Shown: positions 25,140 to 34,122, counted from the stretch's first letter. The stretch is DNA of 51,202 bases from Pseudobutyrivibrio sp. UBA1225 (GCA_002309345.1 DBWZ01000070.1:565-51766), one strand, 5' to 3'. Numbers and translations are program-made. Notes: generated by a model from the sequence alone, not told the origin.

Positions 25140-26249
25140 ATGAGTAAAGTTAGAGTTGCTGTAGTAGGATGTGGAGGAATTGCAAATCAAAAACATTTTC
25201 CTTCCCTCGCTAAATTCCCAGAGAGAGCAGAAATCGTTGCTTTCTGCGACATTATTGAAGAGAGAGCTGTAAAGGCAAAGGAAGAGTACGGCTCAGCAGA
25301 TTCAAAGGTTTATACAGATTATAAGGAGATGCTTGCAGACACTTCAATTAATATAGATGTTGTACATGTATGTACTCCAAACGTGGCACACTGCCCAATC
25401 ACTGTTGCAGCGTTTGAGGCTGGCAAGCACGTAATGTGCGAGAAGCCAATGGCACACTGCACAGAGGATGCTCGTAAGATGATTGATGCATGGAAGAAAT
25501 CTGGCAAGAAATTTACAATTGGTTACCAAAACAGATTCCGTGATGACACACAGACACTTCACGCATCATGCGCAGCAGGCGAGCTTGGAGAAGTTTATAT
25601 GGCAAAGGCTCACGCCCTCAGACGTAGAGCAGTCCCAACATGGGGCGTATTCCCTAACAAGGCACTTCAGGGCGGCGGTCCACTTATCGATATAGGAACA
25701 CACGCTCTTGATATCACACTTTGGATGATGGATAACTATGAGCCAGTTTCAGTTTCAGGTCAGGTATTCTATAAGCTTGGTCGCGACGAGCACGGTCCAG
25801 AGGGTAACGTATTTGGTCCTTGGGATCCAAAGACTTTTGAGGTTGAGGATTCAGCTTTCGGTCTTGTAAAGATGAAGAACGGTGCTGTTATCTATCTTGA
25901 GGCTTCTTGGGCTCTCAATGTCCTTAAGTCTATGGAAGCATCTACAACACTCTGCGGAACAAAGGCAGGTGCCGAAATTCACCACGGTGGTTCATATCCA
26001 AACGACGAGCTTATCTACAACACAGTAGAGCACAATCAGCTTATGGAAAAGGTTATTTCTCCAGCAGGAGTAGTTGACTTCTTCGAAGGCGGAGCAGCAG
26101 CAGAGGCTGTTCGCGAAGCAGACCAGTGGCTTGATGCAATCATCAACGACAAGGAGCCACTTGTTAAGCCAGAGCAGGCATTTGTAGTAACACAGATTCT
26201 TGAGGGTATCTACAAATCAGCAGAGTCTGGCAAGGAATACTTCTTTTAA
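25140..26249 (+). CDS. Gfo/Idh/MocA oxidoreductase (candidate glycoside C3-dehydrogenase)
   Basis: The 369-aa protein has an N-terminal NAD(P)-binding fold (VAVVGCGGIANQKHFPSL), the family catalytic Lys in MCEKPMAHC, and a C-terminal sheet domain with GGGPLIDIGTHALDITLWMM, where the Asp and His are the usual active-site pair. It is the first gene of a three-gene operon with both subunits of a C-glycoside deglycosidase. In characterised systems (DgpA of strain PUE) a Gfo/Idh/MocA enzyme oxidises the sugar 3-hydroxyl of puerarin so that the aglycone can be eliminated. That role here is inferred from context. Strong AGGAGG site. Confidence 0.85.
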   Translation: MSKVRVAVVGCGGIANQKHFPSLAKFPERAEIVAFCDIIEERAVKAKEEYGSADSKVYTDYKEMLADTSINIDVVHVCTPNVAHCPITVAAFEAGKHVMCEKPMAHCTEDARKMIDAWKKSGKKFTIGYQNRFRDDTQTLHASCAAGELGEVYMAKAHALRRRAVPTWGVFPNKALQGGGPLIDIGTHALDITLWMMDNYEPVSVSGQVFYKLGRDEHGPEGNVFGPWDPKTFEVEDSAFGLVKMKNGAVIYLEASWALNVLKSMEASTTLCGTKAGAEIHHGGSYPNDELIYNTVEHNQLMEKVISPAGVVDFFEGGAAAEAVREADQWLDAIINDKEPLVKPEQAFVVTQILEGIYKSAESGKEYFF

Positions 26250-26323
26250 ATAAGGATTTTAAATCTTGTTAGAAAACTTTCGTCTTATTTAAAAGAATTA
26301 CAAATTTTACGGAGGATATATAA

Positions 26324-26716
26324 ATGGCAGGAAGACCAATTTATAATCCATCTAGCTTTAAGAATGTTGAGGAGAATGGACAGGTAGTGGGCTATAGCTT
26401 CGACTGGAAAGCCCAGTACTACCGTTCATTTACTCTCTCGATTTTGAGGGACATCATCCTTAAGGTTGATGGTGTTGATGTAAATAGAGAAGACATCACA
26501 ATCACTGTAAATGGCGAGACATTTACATTAGAAGAATGCCGAACAGTCATCGATCCAGAGTATCGCTGGGAGTTTGGCGAGTATGCAACAGTTACAGTTA
26601 AAAAAGAAGGCGGCTTGGCAAAGGGTAATCACACAATAGAAGGGATTCAAAAAATCGCTCCTTCGTATATGCCATTTGTCATTGAAGCACCTTGCAACAC
26701 AACATTCCAGATATAG
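26324..26716 (+). CDS. C-glycoside deglycosidase beta-subunit-type protein (DUF6379/CGDB)
   Basis: The 130-aa protein matches from memory the small beta subunit of C-glycoside-cleaving enzymes (DgpB, DfgB, CarB): AQYYRSFTLSILRDIILKVD, GEYATVTVKKEGGLAKGNH, and SYMPF near the C-terminus. It is predicted all-beta without signal or membrane segment. In known enzymes this subunit binds the TIM-barrel subunit and helps form the active site that removes the aglycone from a 3-oxo-glycoside. It lies directly before the alpha-type gene with a 15-bp gap. The family identity is the strongest pointer to the island's function. Confidence 0.82.
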   Translation: MAGRPIYNPSSFKNVEENGQVVGYSFDWKAQYYRSFTLSILRDIILKVDGVDVNREDITITVNGETFTLEECRTVIDPEYRWEFGEYATVTVKKEGGLAKGNHTIEGIQKIAPSYMPFVIEAPCNTTFQI

Positions 26717-26731
26717 TAGGGAGGTAATGAA

Positions 26732-27784
26732 ATGAGCGATATAAAAAGAGCCGTATCTCTCTACAGCTACCAGGATGAGTTTTATCTTGGCAAGCTTGAT
26801 TTAGAGGGATGCTTACGTGAAACTGCAAAAACAGGCGCTACAGGTGTAGAGCTTCTTGCAGAGCAGATGATTAGAAAGTTCCCACTTCCAATCGAGACAC
26901 AGGAGTTTAGAGATCAGTGGTTCGAGTGGATGAAAAAATACAACCTGACACCAGCATGTTACGATGCGTTCTTAGAGAATCGTATATACGATAATCGTAC
27001 ACTTACATTAAAGGAGCAGGTAAACATGATGAACAGAGACCTTCGTCTCGCATCACTTTTAGGCTTTCCTGTGCTTCGTACATTGGTTTCAACACCTATG
27101 GATGTCATCGAAGGAAGTCTTCCTTATGCAGAAGAGGTTGGAGTAAAGATTGGTCTTGAGGTTCATGCACCATTCTCTCTTAACTCTGGCTGGGCAGACG
27201 GTTACATGGAAATGATTAAGCGTACCGGCACAAAGCATTTTGGATTTGTCCCAGATATGGGCATCTTCTGCAAGAATATTCCTGATGTTCTTCGTGACAA
27301 GGCTCGACGACAGGGAGCAAAGGAAGAGTGTATCAAGATTGTTGACGATGCTTACGCAAATCGTGTAGCAAAGGGCTTTACTAAGATTAAGTACGACCTT
27401 AACCTTGGCAAGGCAAATATGGAATATCGCATGGCAAATGGTATGCAGGAAATGATGGATGCAGTTAAGGCAGCAGGCGGTGGCCCAGCTGATTTGGCAT
27501 ACGCAGGTGCATCATTTACATACTCATGGTCAGAGCCACAGGACATCATCGATAATATCGATTACATCTTCCATACGCATGCTAAATTCTACAATGTTCA
27601 CGAGGATTTAGAGGAGACAGCAGTAGCTCTTCCAGAGGTGATCGATGCTTATAAGAAGGCTGGATATACTGGCTTCTTAAGCTCAGAATACGAAGGTGGA
27701 GAGCACCTTAGAGCAGACATGGAAGTCGACAGTATCGAGCAGGTACGTCGTCATCAGGCTGCGATGCAAAAGTGGATTGATTAA
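26732..27784 (+). CDS. C-glycoside deglycosidase alpha-subunit-type TIM-barrel protein
   Basis: The 350-aa protein is of the xylose-isomerase-like/sugar phosphate isomerase fold and opens with RAVSLYSYQDEFY, typical of the DgpC/DfgA/CarC branch. Likely divalent-metal ligands are Glu143 (IGLEVHAP), Asp175 (VPDMG), His283 (HTHAKF; His281 and His290 are nearby) and Glu319 (SSEYEGG). The known enzymes use Mn2+ and catalytic base chemistry to break the C-C (or C-O) bond of a 3-oxo-glycoside. Here it should work with the 130-aa beta-type protein. Its 3-prime end carries a 14-bp duplication (27766 and 27835) that altered the last residues. A short GC hairpin follows at 27814-27830. Confidence 0.82.
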   Translation: MSDIKRAVSLYSYQDEFYLGKLDLEGCLRETAKTGATGVELLAEQMIRKFPLPIETQEFRDQWFEWMKKYNLTPACYDAFLENRIYDNRTLTLKEQVNMMNRDLRLASLLGFPVLRTLVSTPMDVIEGSLPYAEEVGVKIGLEVHAPFSLNSGWADGYMEMIKRTGTKHFGFVPDMGIFCKNIPDVLRDKARRQGAKEECIKIVDDAYANRVAKGFTKIKYDLNLGKANMEYRMANGMQEMMDAVKAAGGGPADLAYAGASFTYSWSEPQDIIDNIDYIFHTHAKFYNVHEDLEETAVALPEVIDAYKKAGYTGFLSSEYEGGEHLRADMEVDSIEQVRRHQAAMQKWID

Positions 27785-27848
27785 TTGAACGAAGTGATAA
27801 TTAATCAATTCTACACCGGCTTTGCCGGTGCTAAGCAAAAGTGGATTG
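27766..27848 (+). repeat. 14-bp direct duplication around a small hairpin insert
   Basis: GCAAAAGTGGATTG occurs at 27766-27779, at the end of the alpha-type gene, and again at 27835-27848. The 55 bp between hold AATTGA...TCAATT and a CACCGGC/GCCGGTG hairpin (27814-27830). The second copy continues GACAATAA, which would give an alternative gene end (KWIGQ). The pattern is like a small palindromic insertion with target-site duplication. The hairpin lacks a T run but may still end transcription. Confidence 0.5.
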
Positions 27849-27905
27849 GACAATAATAATTTAATTGCGCAAAATCTATTTGATGTGTAAATATTGTGGC
27901 CTTAA

Positions 27906-27934
27906 TAGACATTCAAAATTTTTTAGATTAAAAT
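27906..27934 (+). promoter_or_regulatory. Promoter of the first AraC-GH39 gene (leaderless)
   Basis: TAGACA (27906-27911) and TAAAAT (27929-27934), 17 bp apart, end only 6 bp before the ATG at 27941, so transcription should start at or next to the start codon. No ribosome site is visible. Confidence 0.55.
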
Positions 27935-27940
27935 ATTTAC

Positions 27941-30346
27941 ATGAATGGTTTTAATCAGTTTAAGGTAAATATATACAGGAATATGACAGAAGCTCAACAT
28001 CTGCACACAGATGTTGAGCTACTATACGTTGTGGAGGGTTCTATCAAGGTAAAGCTCAAAGATACAGTTTTTACCCTGGAGCGTGACAACGTTCTTGTTA
28101 TCAATTCCAGTATTCAGCACAGCATCGAGTCTGTGGGCAAGAGCATTGTGTGCTCCATCATGTATGATTACCAAGTGCTGGTTCACATTCTCAAAAAGCC
28201 AAACAGCTTTTTCATTTGTAACAGTGCTGCTGACACCACCAAATCCTACAGTCAGATTGTGTCTTTGTGCAGAGATATCGTATATCAGCATGTTACATCC
28301 CTCAAGAAAACAGACAGCTTAATATACAGCTATTTATATAGACTTTTGGACGAGCTTATCGAGAATCATATGGTGGATGACACCAACAACGAAATCTCGG
28401 ACAATTTTGATGCAGACGAAAAGCTTCAAATCATAATCCACTACGTCCATACCAACTTTCAAGATGGCATCAGTCTGTCCGATTTGGCAAAGCAGATGTA
28501 CACGTCTACATCTACATTATCTAGGCTTTTCAAAAAACAGACAGGCACCTATTTTGCTGAGTATGTTAATCAAGTCCGCACTAGATATGCAGTGGACGAG
28601 CTTTTATATACCGAAAAGAACATGACCAAGATTGCCATGGACTGCGGTTTTTCTAACGCATCAGCCTTCACCAAGGTGTTTAGGGAGATTTATAACATGG
28701 CTCCTACAGAATACCGCCAAAAGATGAAAGGCCAAGCGGTTAAGACCGACGACGTGGATGAAGAGATAAAAGAAAAAATCCAATCTGAATTCAAGCAGGT
28801 TTCGGATGAGGTGATTCAGGAATCCCAAAGTGAGGCACTGGTAAACGTCAAGGAATCCACCGAACTGAAGCGCAGCTGGAACAAGCTTGTAAATGTAGGC
28901 TTTGTCCACGATATTTTACGTGCTAACAATCAATATCACATCCAGTATTTGGCTCGAGAACTAGGATTCAAATACGCCAGAATCTGGATGATTTTCAACA
29001 ATAAAAATATGGTCAGCGATGGTGAAACCATCGGCAATTACAATTTTGACATGATATTCGAGGCGCTGGATTTCCTTGTGGAAAATCGAATCAAGCCTTG
29101 GCTCGATTTCACAAACAGGCCATATGCAAACGTCAAAAATCCAGAAGAATCTACTTGGTTGGAGGATATCCGAATCCACTTCAAGGACAAGCGTGTGTGG
29201 GCGGATATGTACAAGCAGTTTTTCAAGCAACTAATCCGCCGCTATGGCGAGAGAGAAATATCCACCTGGAGATACGAGATAGGTATCGAGGGCTTCCACT
29301 CTGACTACGACGATTTTTATGTGGTAGAGGGCTACGACTTCATAGACGTGTTTGAGTTTTTCGCAAAGACAATCAAGGATTTGGCACCTGATGCAATTGT
29401 CGGGTATTCAGCCGGTGCAAGTGTGGAGAACCAAAAGTTCTTCGATTCAACAATCACGCAGCTTAACAATTGTGCTTATGTGCCAGATTTTATTTCTATT
29501 ATTCTGTTTCCTTATATTCCAAAGCCTATCACCACAATAGACGGTGGTCAGGCGGGATTTGTTCGCTCAAAGGATCAGGAGTTTGAGGGCAGCGAGCTAA
29601 AGCTAGCCTACGAAGCCTTTGAAAGACTTGGCGTACCAGTAGACAAGCTAGTGATTTCCGAATGGAATCTGACTTGTTCGAACCAAAATTTTATGAACGA
29701 CAGCTGCTTTAGAGCCTGTCTGTTGATTAGAGATATAGTAAAGTACGCAAGTCTGATTGATATATGGGGATTTTGGATTGCCTCCGATTGGCAGTGCAAT
29801 TCCTTTGCCTCTAGAAGTGTTATCAATGGTGGCGGCGGTTTGGTATCAAAGGACACCATTCGAAAGCCGATATTCTATGCTATAAAGATGCTCAATTATC
29901 TTGGAACCAAGGTGATTGCCAGGGGTGACAACTACATGGTTACAAGAGTGGCTGATGATGAATATCAAATCATCTGCTTCAACACGGTTTGGTACAATTC
30001 CAGCTATTTTATCGATGCTGAAAACCAAGCTACCGTAGAGGATGTAAAGCCATACTTTGATATGAAGGATGACAAAAAGCTTATTATTAAGCTTGAGGGA
30101 GTTAGTGAAAACAGTGGCTATTACGTCAAACGCAGAAGTGTCAATCGTGACCACGGCTCTATCATAGATGAATGGGACAAGTTTGGAAACGACAGCAAGC
30201 TTGATAGAGTTGATATCAAGTACCTTCAGGAGATTTGCGTGCCAGAGCATTCTAGGGCACATATCAAGTCAAAGGGCAACGTGCTTACCTTGGAGGTCAA
30301 CCTTCAAGCCGAGGAATTTTGTGTGCTCCATGTGTTCCCAGAGTAA
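27941..30346 (+). CDS. AraC-family regulator with C-terminal GH39-like domain (1)
   Basis: The 801-aa protein has an N-terminal cupin-like sensor (about 1-95; HTDVELLYVVEGSIKVKLKD). A double helix-turn-helix AraC domain follows (about 165-265; DLAKQMYTSTSTLSRLFKKQ, IAMDCGFSNASAFTKVFREI), then a domain of about 500 residues like GH39 beta-xylosidases. The acid/base region reads YEIGIEGF, so Glu450 is kept but the usual Asn-Glu-Pro is not. The nucleophile region is VISEWN with Glu574. It may sense a glycoside and activate the island through the TTGCA arrays. Leaderless start. A same-length paralogue is at 31713. Confidence 0.88.
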   Translation: MNGFNQFKVNIYRNMTEAQHLHTDVELLYVVEGSIKVKLKDTVFTLERDNVLVINSSIQHSIESVGKSIVCSIMYDYQVLVHILKKPNSFFICNSAADTTKSYSQIVSLCRDIVYQHVTSLKKTDSLIYSYLYRLLDELIENHMVDDTNNEISDNFDADEKLQIIIHYVHTNFQDGISLSDLAKQMYTSTSTLSRLFKKQTGTYFAEYVNQVRTRYAVDELLYTEKNMTKIAMDCGFSNASAFTKVFREIYNMAPTEYRQKMKGQAVKTDDVDEEIKEKIQSEFKQVSDEVIQESQSEALVNVKESTELKRSWNKLVNVGFVHDILRANNQYHIQYLARELGFKYARIWMIFNNKNMVSDGETIGNYNFDMIFEALDFLVENRIKPWLDFTNRPYANVKNPEESTWLEDIRIHFKDKRVWADMYKQFFKQLIRRYGEREISTWRYEIGIEGFHSDYDDFYVVEGYDFIDVFEFFAKTIKDLAPDAIVGYSAGASVENQKFFDSTITQLNNCAYVPDFISIILFPYIPKPITTIDGGQAGFVRSKDQEFEGSELKLAYEAFERLGVPVDKLVISEWNLTCSNQNFMNDSCFRACLLIRDIVKYASLIDIWGFWIASDWQCNSFASRSVINGGGGLVSKDTIRKPIFYAIKMLNYLGTKVIARGDNYMVTRVADDEYQIICFNTVWYNSSYFIDAENQATVEDVKPYFDMKDDKKLIIKLEGVSENSGYYVKRRSVNRDHGSIIDEWDKFGNDSKLDRVDIKYLQEICVPEHSRAHIKSKGNVLTLEVNLQAEEFCVLHVFPE

Positions 30347-30372
30347 GGTAATATTTAGGGCATATCATTTCC

Positions 30373-30488
30373 TTGCAATAAATTGTGCATTTCTTTGCGG
30401 TGATATTTAAATAAAAAATTCTAATTGCAACATAATACAAATTTTTTAAAAGCTGAAAAGAGAATAAAGAATTAAAAGTCGGTATATT
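30373..30488 (+). promoter_or_regulatory. Island operator array C and promoter (before 30590)
   Basis: TTGCAA (30373), TTGCGG (30395) and TTGCAA (30425) have steps of 22 and 30 bp. A -10-like TATATT is at 30483-30488, 110 bp from the first site, as in arrays A, B and D. An extra GTGCAT lies at 30385. The predicted start of transcription falls inside the hairpin at 30474-30516. Confidence 0.5.
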
Positions 30489-30516
30489 TTTATATATAAA
30501 AGATACCGACTTTTTT
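30474..30516 (+). terminator. Terminator of the first AraC gene, overlapping promoter C
   Basis: AAAAGTCGGTAT (30474-30485) pairs with ATACCGACTTTT (30503-30514) across an AT-rich 17-nt loop that is itself nearly palindromic, and ends in TTTTTT. It should stop transcripts coming from the AraC gene. The left arm is upstream of the predicted start of promoter C, so a transcript begun there would not form it. Confidence 0.75.
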
Positions 30517-30589
30517 AATTGCTAAGCAATATCTTTTCTGGTGATAAAAAACAAGTTTTGATAATGATTTTTATAAAAAGGAGAAAACT

Positions 30590-31660
30590 ATGGATACAAT
30601 TAGAATTGGAATAATCGGTCACGGTTTCATGGGCCACGAGCACGAGACAATGCTTACAGCTCTTGAAGGTTACAAGGTGGTAGGTATATCTGATATCGAT
30701 CCAAAGCAGCTTGAGGATGTGAAAGAAGGAATCAAGCGCTATAAGAATAACGAGGAGATGTTTGCTGACTCAGAGGTTGATGTAGTGCTAATCGCGGCAA
30801 ACAACAATCAGCATCATGATTTGGTTATTCAGGCAGCTAGGGCTGGTAAAGACATCATCTGCGAGAAGCCAGTGGCAATGAACCTAGAAGAGCTTGATGA
30901 CATGGTAAGGGTGGTTGATGAGTGTGGAGTTAACTTTACAGTTCACCATCAGAGACGCTATGACAAGGATTTCAGAACAATGAAAAATGTGTTTGATAGC
31001 GAGACTCTTGGAGATATCTACAGCATCAAGAGCAGCCTTTATGGCTTTAATGGAAATATGCACGATTGGCATGTATATATATCTGAAGGCGGCGGAATGC
31101 TATTTGACTGGGGCGTTCATCTATTGGATCAAATGCTTTGGATGATGCCAGGCGCAAAGATTAAATCCGTATTTGCGGATGTAAGAAACGTGATTAATTT
31201 TGAGGTTGATGATTACTTCAAAATCCTTATGAAGTTTGATAATGGAATTATGGCAGAGGTAGAGCTTGGCACATACTTCCTTACAGACAAGATGAATAAC
31301 AAGTGGTTTGAGCGTCACTGGATTATGGGCGGAAACAAGGGTACAGCTTACCTTGATGGATTTGATCCACAGGGGGCAATTGTTCGCACAAATGGACTTC
31401 TTCAAAATGTAGGAGGTCAGAGAACAATGACTGCTGCGGGCCCAACTCGTTCCTTTGGCCCACCACCAGAGGGAAAGCTAATTACTGAGCCACTTCCAGT
31501 TGCAGATACTTTGCATTCAGATTATTTTGAAAACTACCGCAAGGCTTTTGACGGTCAGGAGGAATTTCTTGTAAAGATTCCAGAGACAAGAAGAGTACTT
31601 AGACTTATGGAAGCAGCTAGGGAATCAGCGAGAACAGGTAAATCTGTCGATTTTGAATAG
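30590..31660 (+). CDS. Gfo/Idh/MocA oxidoreductase (second)
   Basis: The 356-aa protein has the NAD(P) fold GIIGHGFMGHEHE, the catalytic Lys in CEKPVAMNLEEL, and FDWGVHLLDQMLWMMPG in the substrate domain. It is only moderately like the first oxidoreductase at 25140, so the two probably act on different intermediates. One could oxidise the intact glycoside and the other could reduce the released 3-oxo-sugar. It lies between the two AraC-GH39 regulators under site array C. Strong AAAAGGAGAAAA leader. Confidence 0.85.
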   Translation: MDTIRIGIIGHGFMGHEHETMLTALEGYKVVGISDIDPKQLEDVKEGIKRYKNNEEMFADSEVDVVLIAANNNQHHDLVIQAARAGKDIICEKPVAMNLEELDDMVRVVDECGVNFTVHHQRRYDKDFRTMKNVFDSETLGDIYSIKSSLYGFNGNMHDWHVYISEGGGMLFDWGVHLLDQMLWMMPGAKIKSVFADVRNVINFEVDDYFKILMKFDNGIMAEVELGTYFLTDKMNNKWFERHWIMGGNKGTAYLDGFDPQGAIVRTNGLLQNVGGQRTMTAAGPTRSFGPPPEGKLITEPLPVADTLHSDYFENYRKAFDGQEEFLVKIPETRRVLRLMEAARESARTGKSVDFE

Positions 31661-31712
31661 TCATTGATAGGCAGACACTAAATATTACGATTTATATTGT
31701 AGAATTCTATCT

Positions 31713-34118
31713 ATGGAAAGCACGAGAGAAATAGTTCAATTTAATATTATTCATGAGTCAAGCAATGAGCCACGTGAACAGCACTATCATCAGAACATCG
31801 ATTTATTGTATGTGCTTGAGGGTTCTGTTCAGGTGGTAATTGATGACAAGTGCTACGAATTAAAGCCAGAGGATATGGTACTGATAAACTCAAACAAGCG
31901 TCATAAGTTTGAGAATTCAGGAGGTCTTTTGGCTATTCGTTTTGCAATAGATTATTATCTTTTGTCTCAGACAATCGGCACTACACAGATGCTTTTCCTA
32001 TGTAATTCCGCAGTGGATAAGAACTCTGCCTACGACAAGCTTCGTCATCAGATGAAGGAAATCATCAGATACTACTATAACCAAGGTCAGAGTGACAAGT
32101 GCTATCTGCAGTCGCTCTATTATCAGATGCTTCACATCCTTATCGCCAATTTTATGGTGAAGACTGATGAAGCAAAGATTTTGTTTGATAACAATGCCGA
32201 AAAAGAAAGAATCAGCCAGATTCAAAGCTATATTCAGGGACATTATCAAGCTGCAATCAGCTTGAATGACCTGGCAGAAAAAATGTATCTTTCCACAGCT
32301 TATCTTTCCAAATACATCAAGAAAAAATTTGGAATGACATTCGTGGATTACCTAAATAACATCCGTCTGTTCCACGCAGTTGACGAGCTAGTCTATACCA
32401 ACAAGAGTCTAACCCACATTGCCATGGATAACGGTTTTAGTACATCATCTGCATTTAATAAATCCTTTAAAAAGGTTTTTAATATGTCCCCAGGGGAATA
32501 TCGTAAATCCGCAATTAGCCAGATGAATCAAGGCTCAGAATACGAGAAGGATGAGGCGGGAGAAGAAGAAATCATTACCTACATCAACAATCTAAATGAT
32601 GCGGTTGATGAGGAGCAGATTAATGTTAAAACAATAGAGGCTGACGCAACAAAATTTGGGAAAAAGCATGTTGATATTGTGCGAGTAATCAATATCGGAA
32701 ATGTATATATGCTCTTGCAGCAGGAGGCCCAAAACCAACTATTAGAGCTCAAGGAAAAGCTGGGAATAACCCACGTAAGAGTTTGGAATTTGTTTGCGCC
32801 AAATACCTGCATTCGAGCAGGGGAGCAGTACAGCTTCCACAAGCTTGATAGCGTGCTAGATTTCTTGACTGAAAATGACATCAAGCTTTATATGGAGGTT
32901 GGTCAAAAGCCAACCCTGCTTATGTACGGTCCAGAGCGATATATCAATAGAATTGACGGGGAAACAGAGCTTTTTAGCTTTGATTTCTATAAGCGGTTAA
33001 TCAAGGACTTGAGTATTCACCTTGTAAATAGATATGGTATCGAGGAGATTGAGCAGTGGTTCTTTGAACTCTGGAAGAATCCAAAGCTTAATATTCAAAA
33101 CGAAAACGGTGAGTACTACAAGTATTTTGACATGGTCTACACCACCATGAAAAACATCAGTCAGTACATCAAGGTTGGTGGACCGGGCCTTGTCTTGGGA
33201 TATGAAAAGCAGCTTTCAGACAAGGTTTTTGATATTTGGAAAAAGCGAGAAATTTTACCTGATTTTATATCATTTAGTTCCTTCCAATATGTTTCATTTT
33301 CCGATGGACCATATGTATATGGAAAGAAATCCTTGGATAGGGACTATGTGGTAAATCAGGTCACTGTTATAAAGCAATCCATGGCAGATGCAGGCTTCAA
33401 TGTTAAGGAGTGTCACTTAGATGAGTGGAACTACACAGTTTCCAACAGAAATGTGTTAAGTGATTCCTGCGAGCAGGCGGCATATATCATGAAAAACTAT
33501 ATTGATATGGCAGGCCTAGTGGATGTGATGAGTTATTGGCACGGATTGGATTTGTACGCTGAATACTACGACACCAACTCTCTTCTTAGCGGAGATTCCG
33601 GATTGATTTCCAGAGATGGAATCAAGAAGCCGTCCTTCTACGCAATCGAATTTTTGAATCGCAATTACAATAGAGAGATGATTAGAACTGAAAACGGAAT
33701 GCTGACAACCAACGGTCGCGGAAGCTTTGCGCTGGTGTGCCACAACTTCAAGGCTCTATCAGAAAAGTACCTTGAAATTGACGAGGACAGCATACAGATA
33801 AAGGATATCGACCAGTACATAGAGGATACAGAGGATTTGCTAATTCGATGTGTTTTAAATAATGTGCAGGATGGCAACTATCAAATCAAAACCTACTACA
33901 TCAATCAGGAATACGGTAGTGTGCAGGATCTGTGGAAGCATCTTGATTTATCAAACTCTATGGAGAGTGAAGAGATTCAATTTATCAAGCAGCATGCCAA
34001 CCCAAACATGCATATGCAGCAGGTGGCAGTTACAGATGGTCGACTAGAGTTTGAATACAATCTAAAGCCGATGGAAATAAGATTAGTAGAGATTAAATAT
34101 CAGTACAAATACGAGTAA
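31713..34118 (+). CDS. AraC-family regulator with C-terminal GH39-like domain (2)
   Basis: A paralogue of the 27941 product with the same length (801 aa) and plan: cupin (YHQNIDLLYVLEGSVQVVID), AraC domain (DLAEKMYLSTAYLSKYIKKK, IAMDNGFSTSSAFNKSFKKV), linker, GH39-like domain. The acid/base motif reads FFELWKNPKLN, so the catalytic Glu of the usual WNEP is replaced (Lys455-Asn456). The nucleophile-type Glu571 (HLDEWN) remains. Hydrolysis is thus unlikely and the domain probably binds sugar as a sensor. The start lies 7 bp after a TAGAAT -10 (31700-31705) with no ribosome site, again suggesting leaderless translation. Confidence 0.88.
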   Translation: MESTREIVQFNIIHESSNEPREQHYHQNIDLLYVLEGSVQVVIDDKCYELKPEDMVLINSNKRHKFENSGGLLAIRFAIDYYLLSQTIGTTQMLFLCNSAVDKNSAYDKLRHQMKEIIRYYYNQGQSDKCYLQSLYYQMLHILIANFMVKTDEAKILFDNNAEKERISQIQSYIQGHYQAAISLNDLAEKMYLSTAYLSKYIKKKFGMTFVDYLNNIRLFHAVDELVYTNKSLTHIAMDNGFSTSSAFNKSFKKVFNMSPGEYRKSAISQMNQGSEYEKDEAGEEEIITYINNLNDAVDEEQINVKTIEADATKFGKKHVDIVRVINIGNVYMLLQQEAQNQLLELKEKLGITHVRVWNLFAPNTCIRAGEQYSFHKLDSVLDFLTENDIKLYMEVGQKPTLLMYGPERYINRIDGETELFSFDFYKRLIKDLSIHLVNRYGIEEIEQWFFELWKNPKLNIQNENGEYYKYFDMVYTTMKNISQYIKVGGPGLVLGYEKQLSDKVFDIWKKREILPDFISFSSFQYVSFSDGPYVYGKKSLDRDYVVNQVTVIKQSMADAGFNVKECHLDEWNYTVSNRNVLSDSCEQAAYIMKNYIDMAGLVDVMSYWHGLDLYAEYYDTNSLLSGDSGLISRDGIKKPSFYAIEFLNRNYNREMIRTENGMLTTNGRGSFALVCHNFKALSEKYLEIDEDSIQIKDIDQYIEDTEDLLIRCVLNNVQDGNYQIKTYYINQEYGSVQDLWKHLDLSNSMESEEIQFIKQHANPNMHMQQVAVTDGRLEFEYNLKPMEIRLVEIKYQYKYE

Positions 34119-34122
34119 ACTT

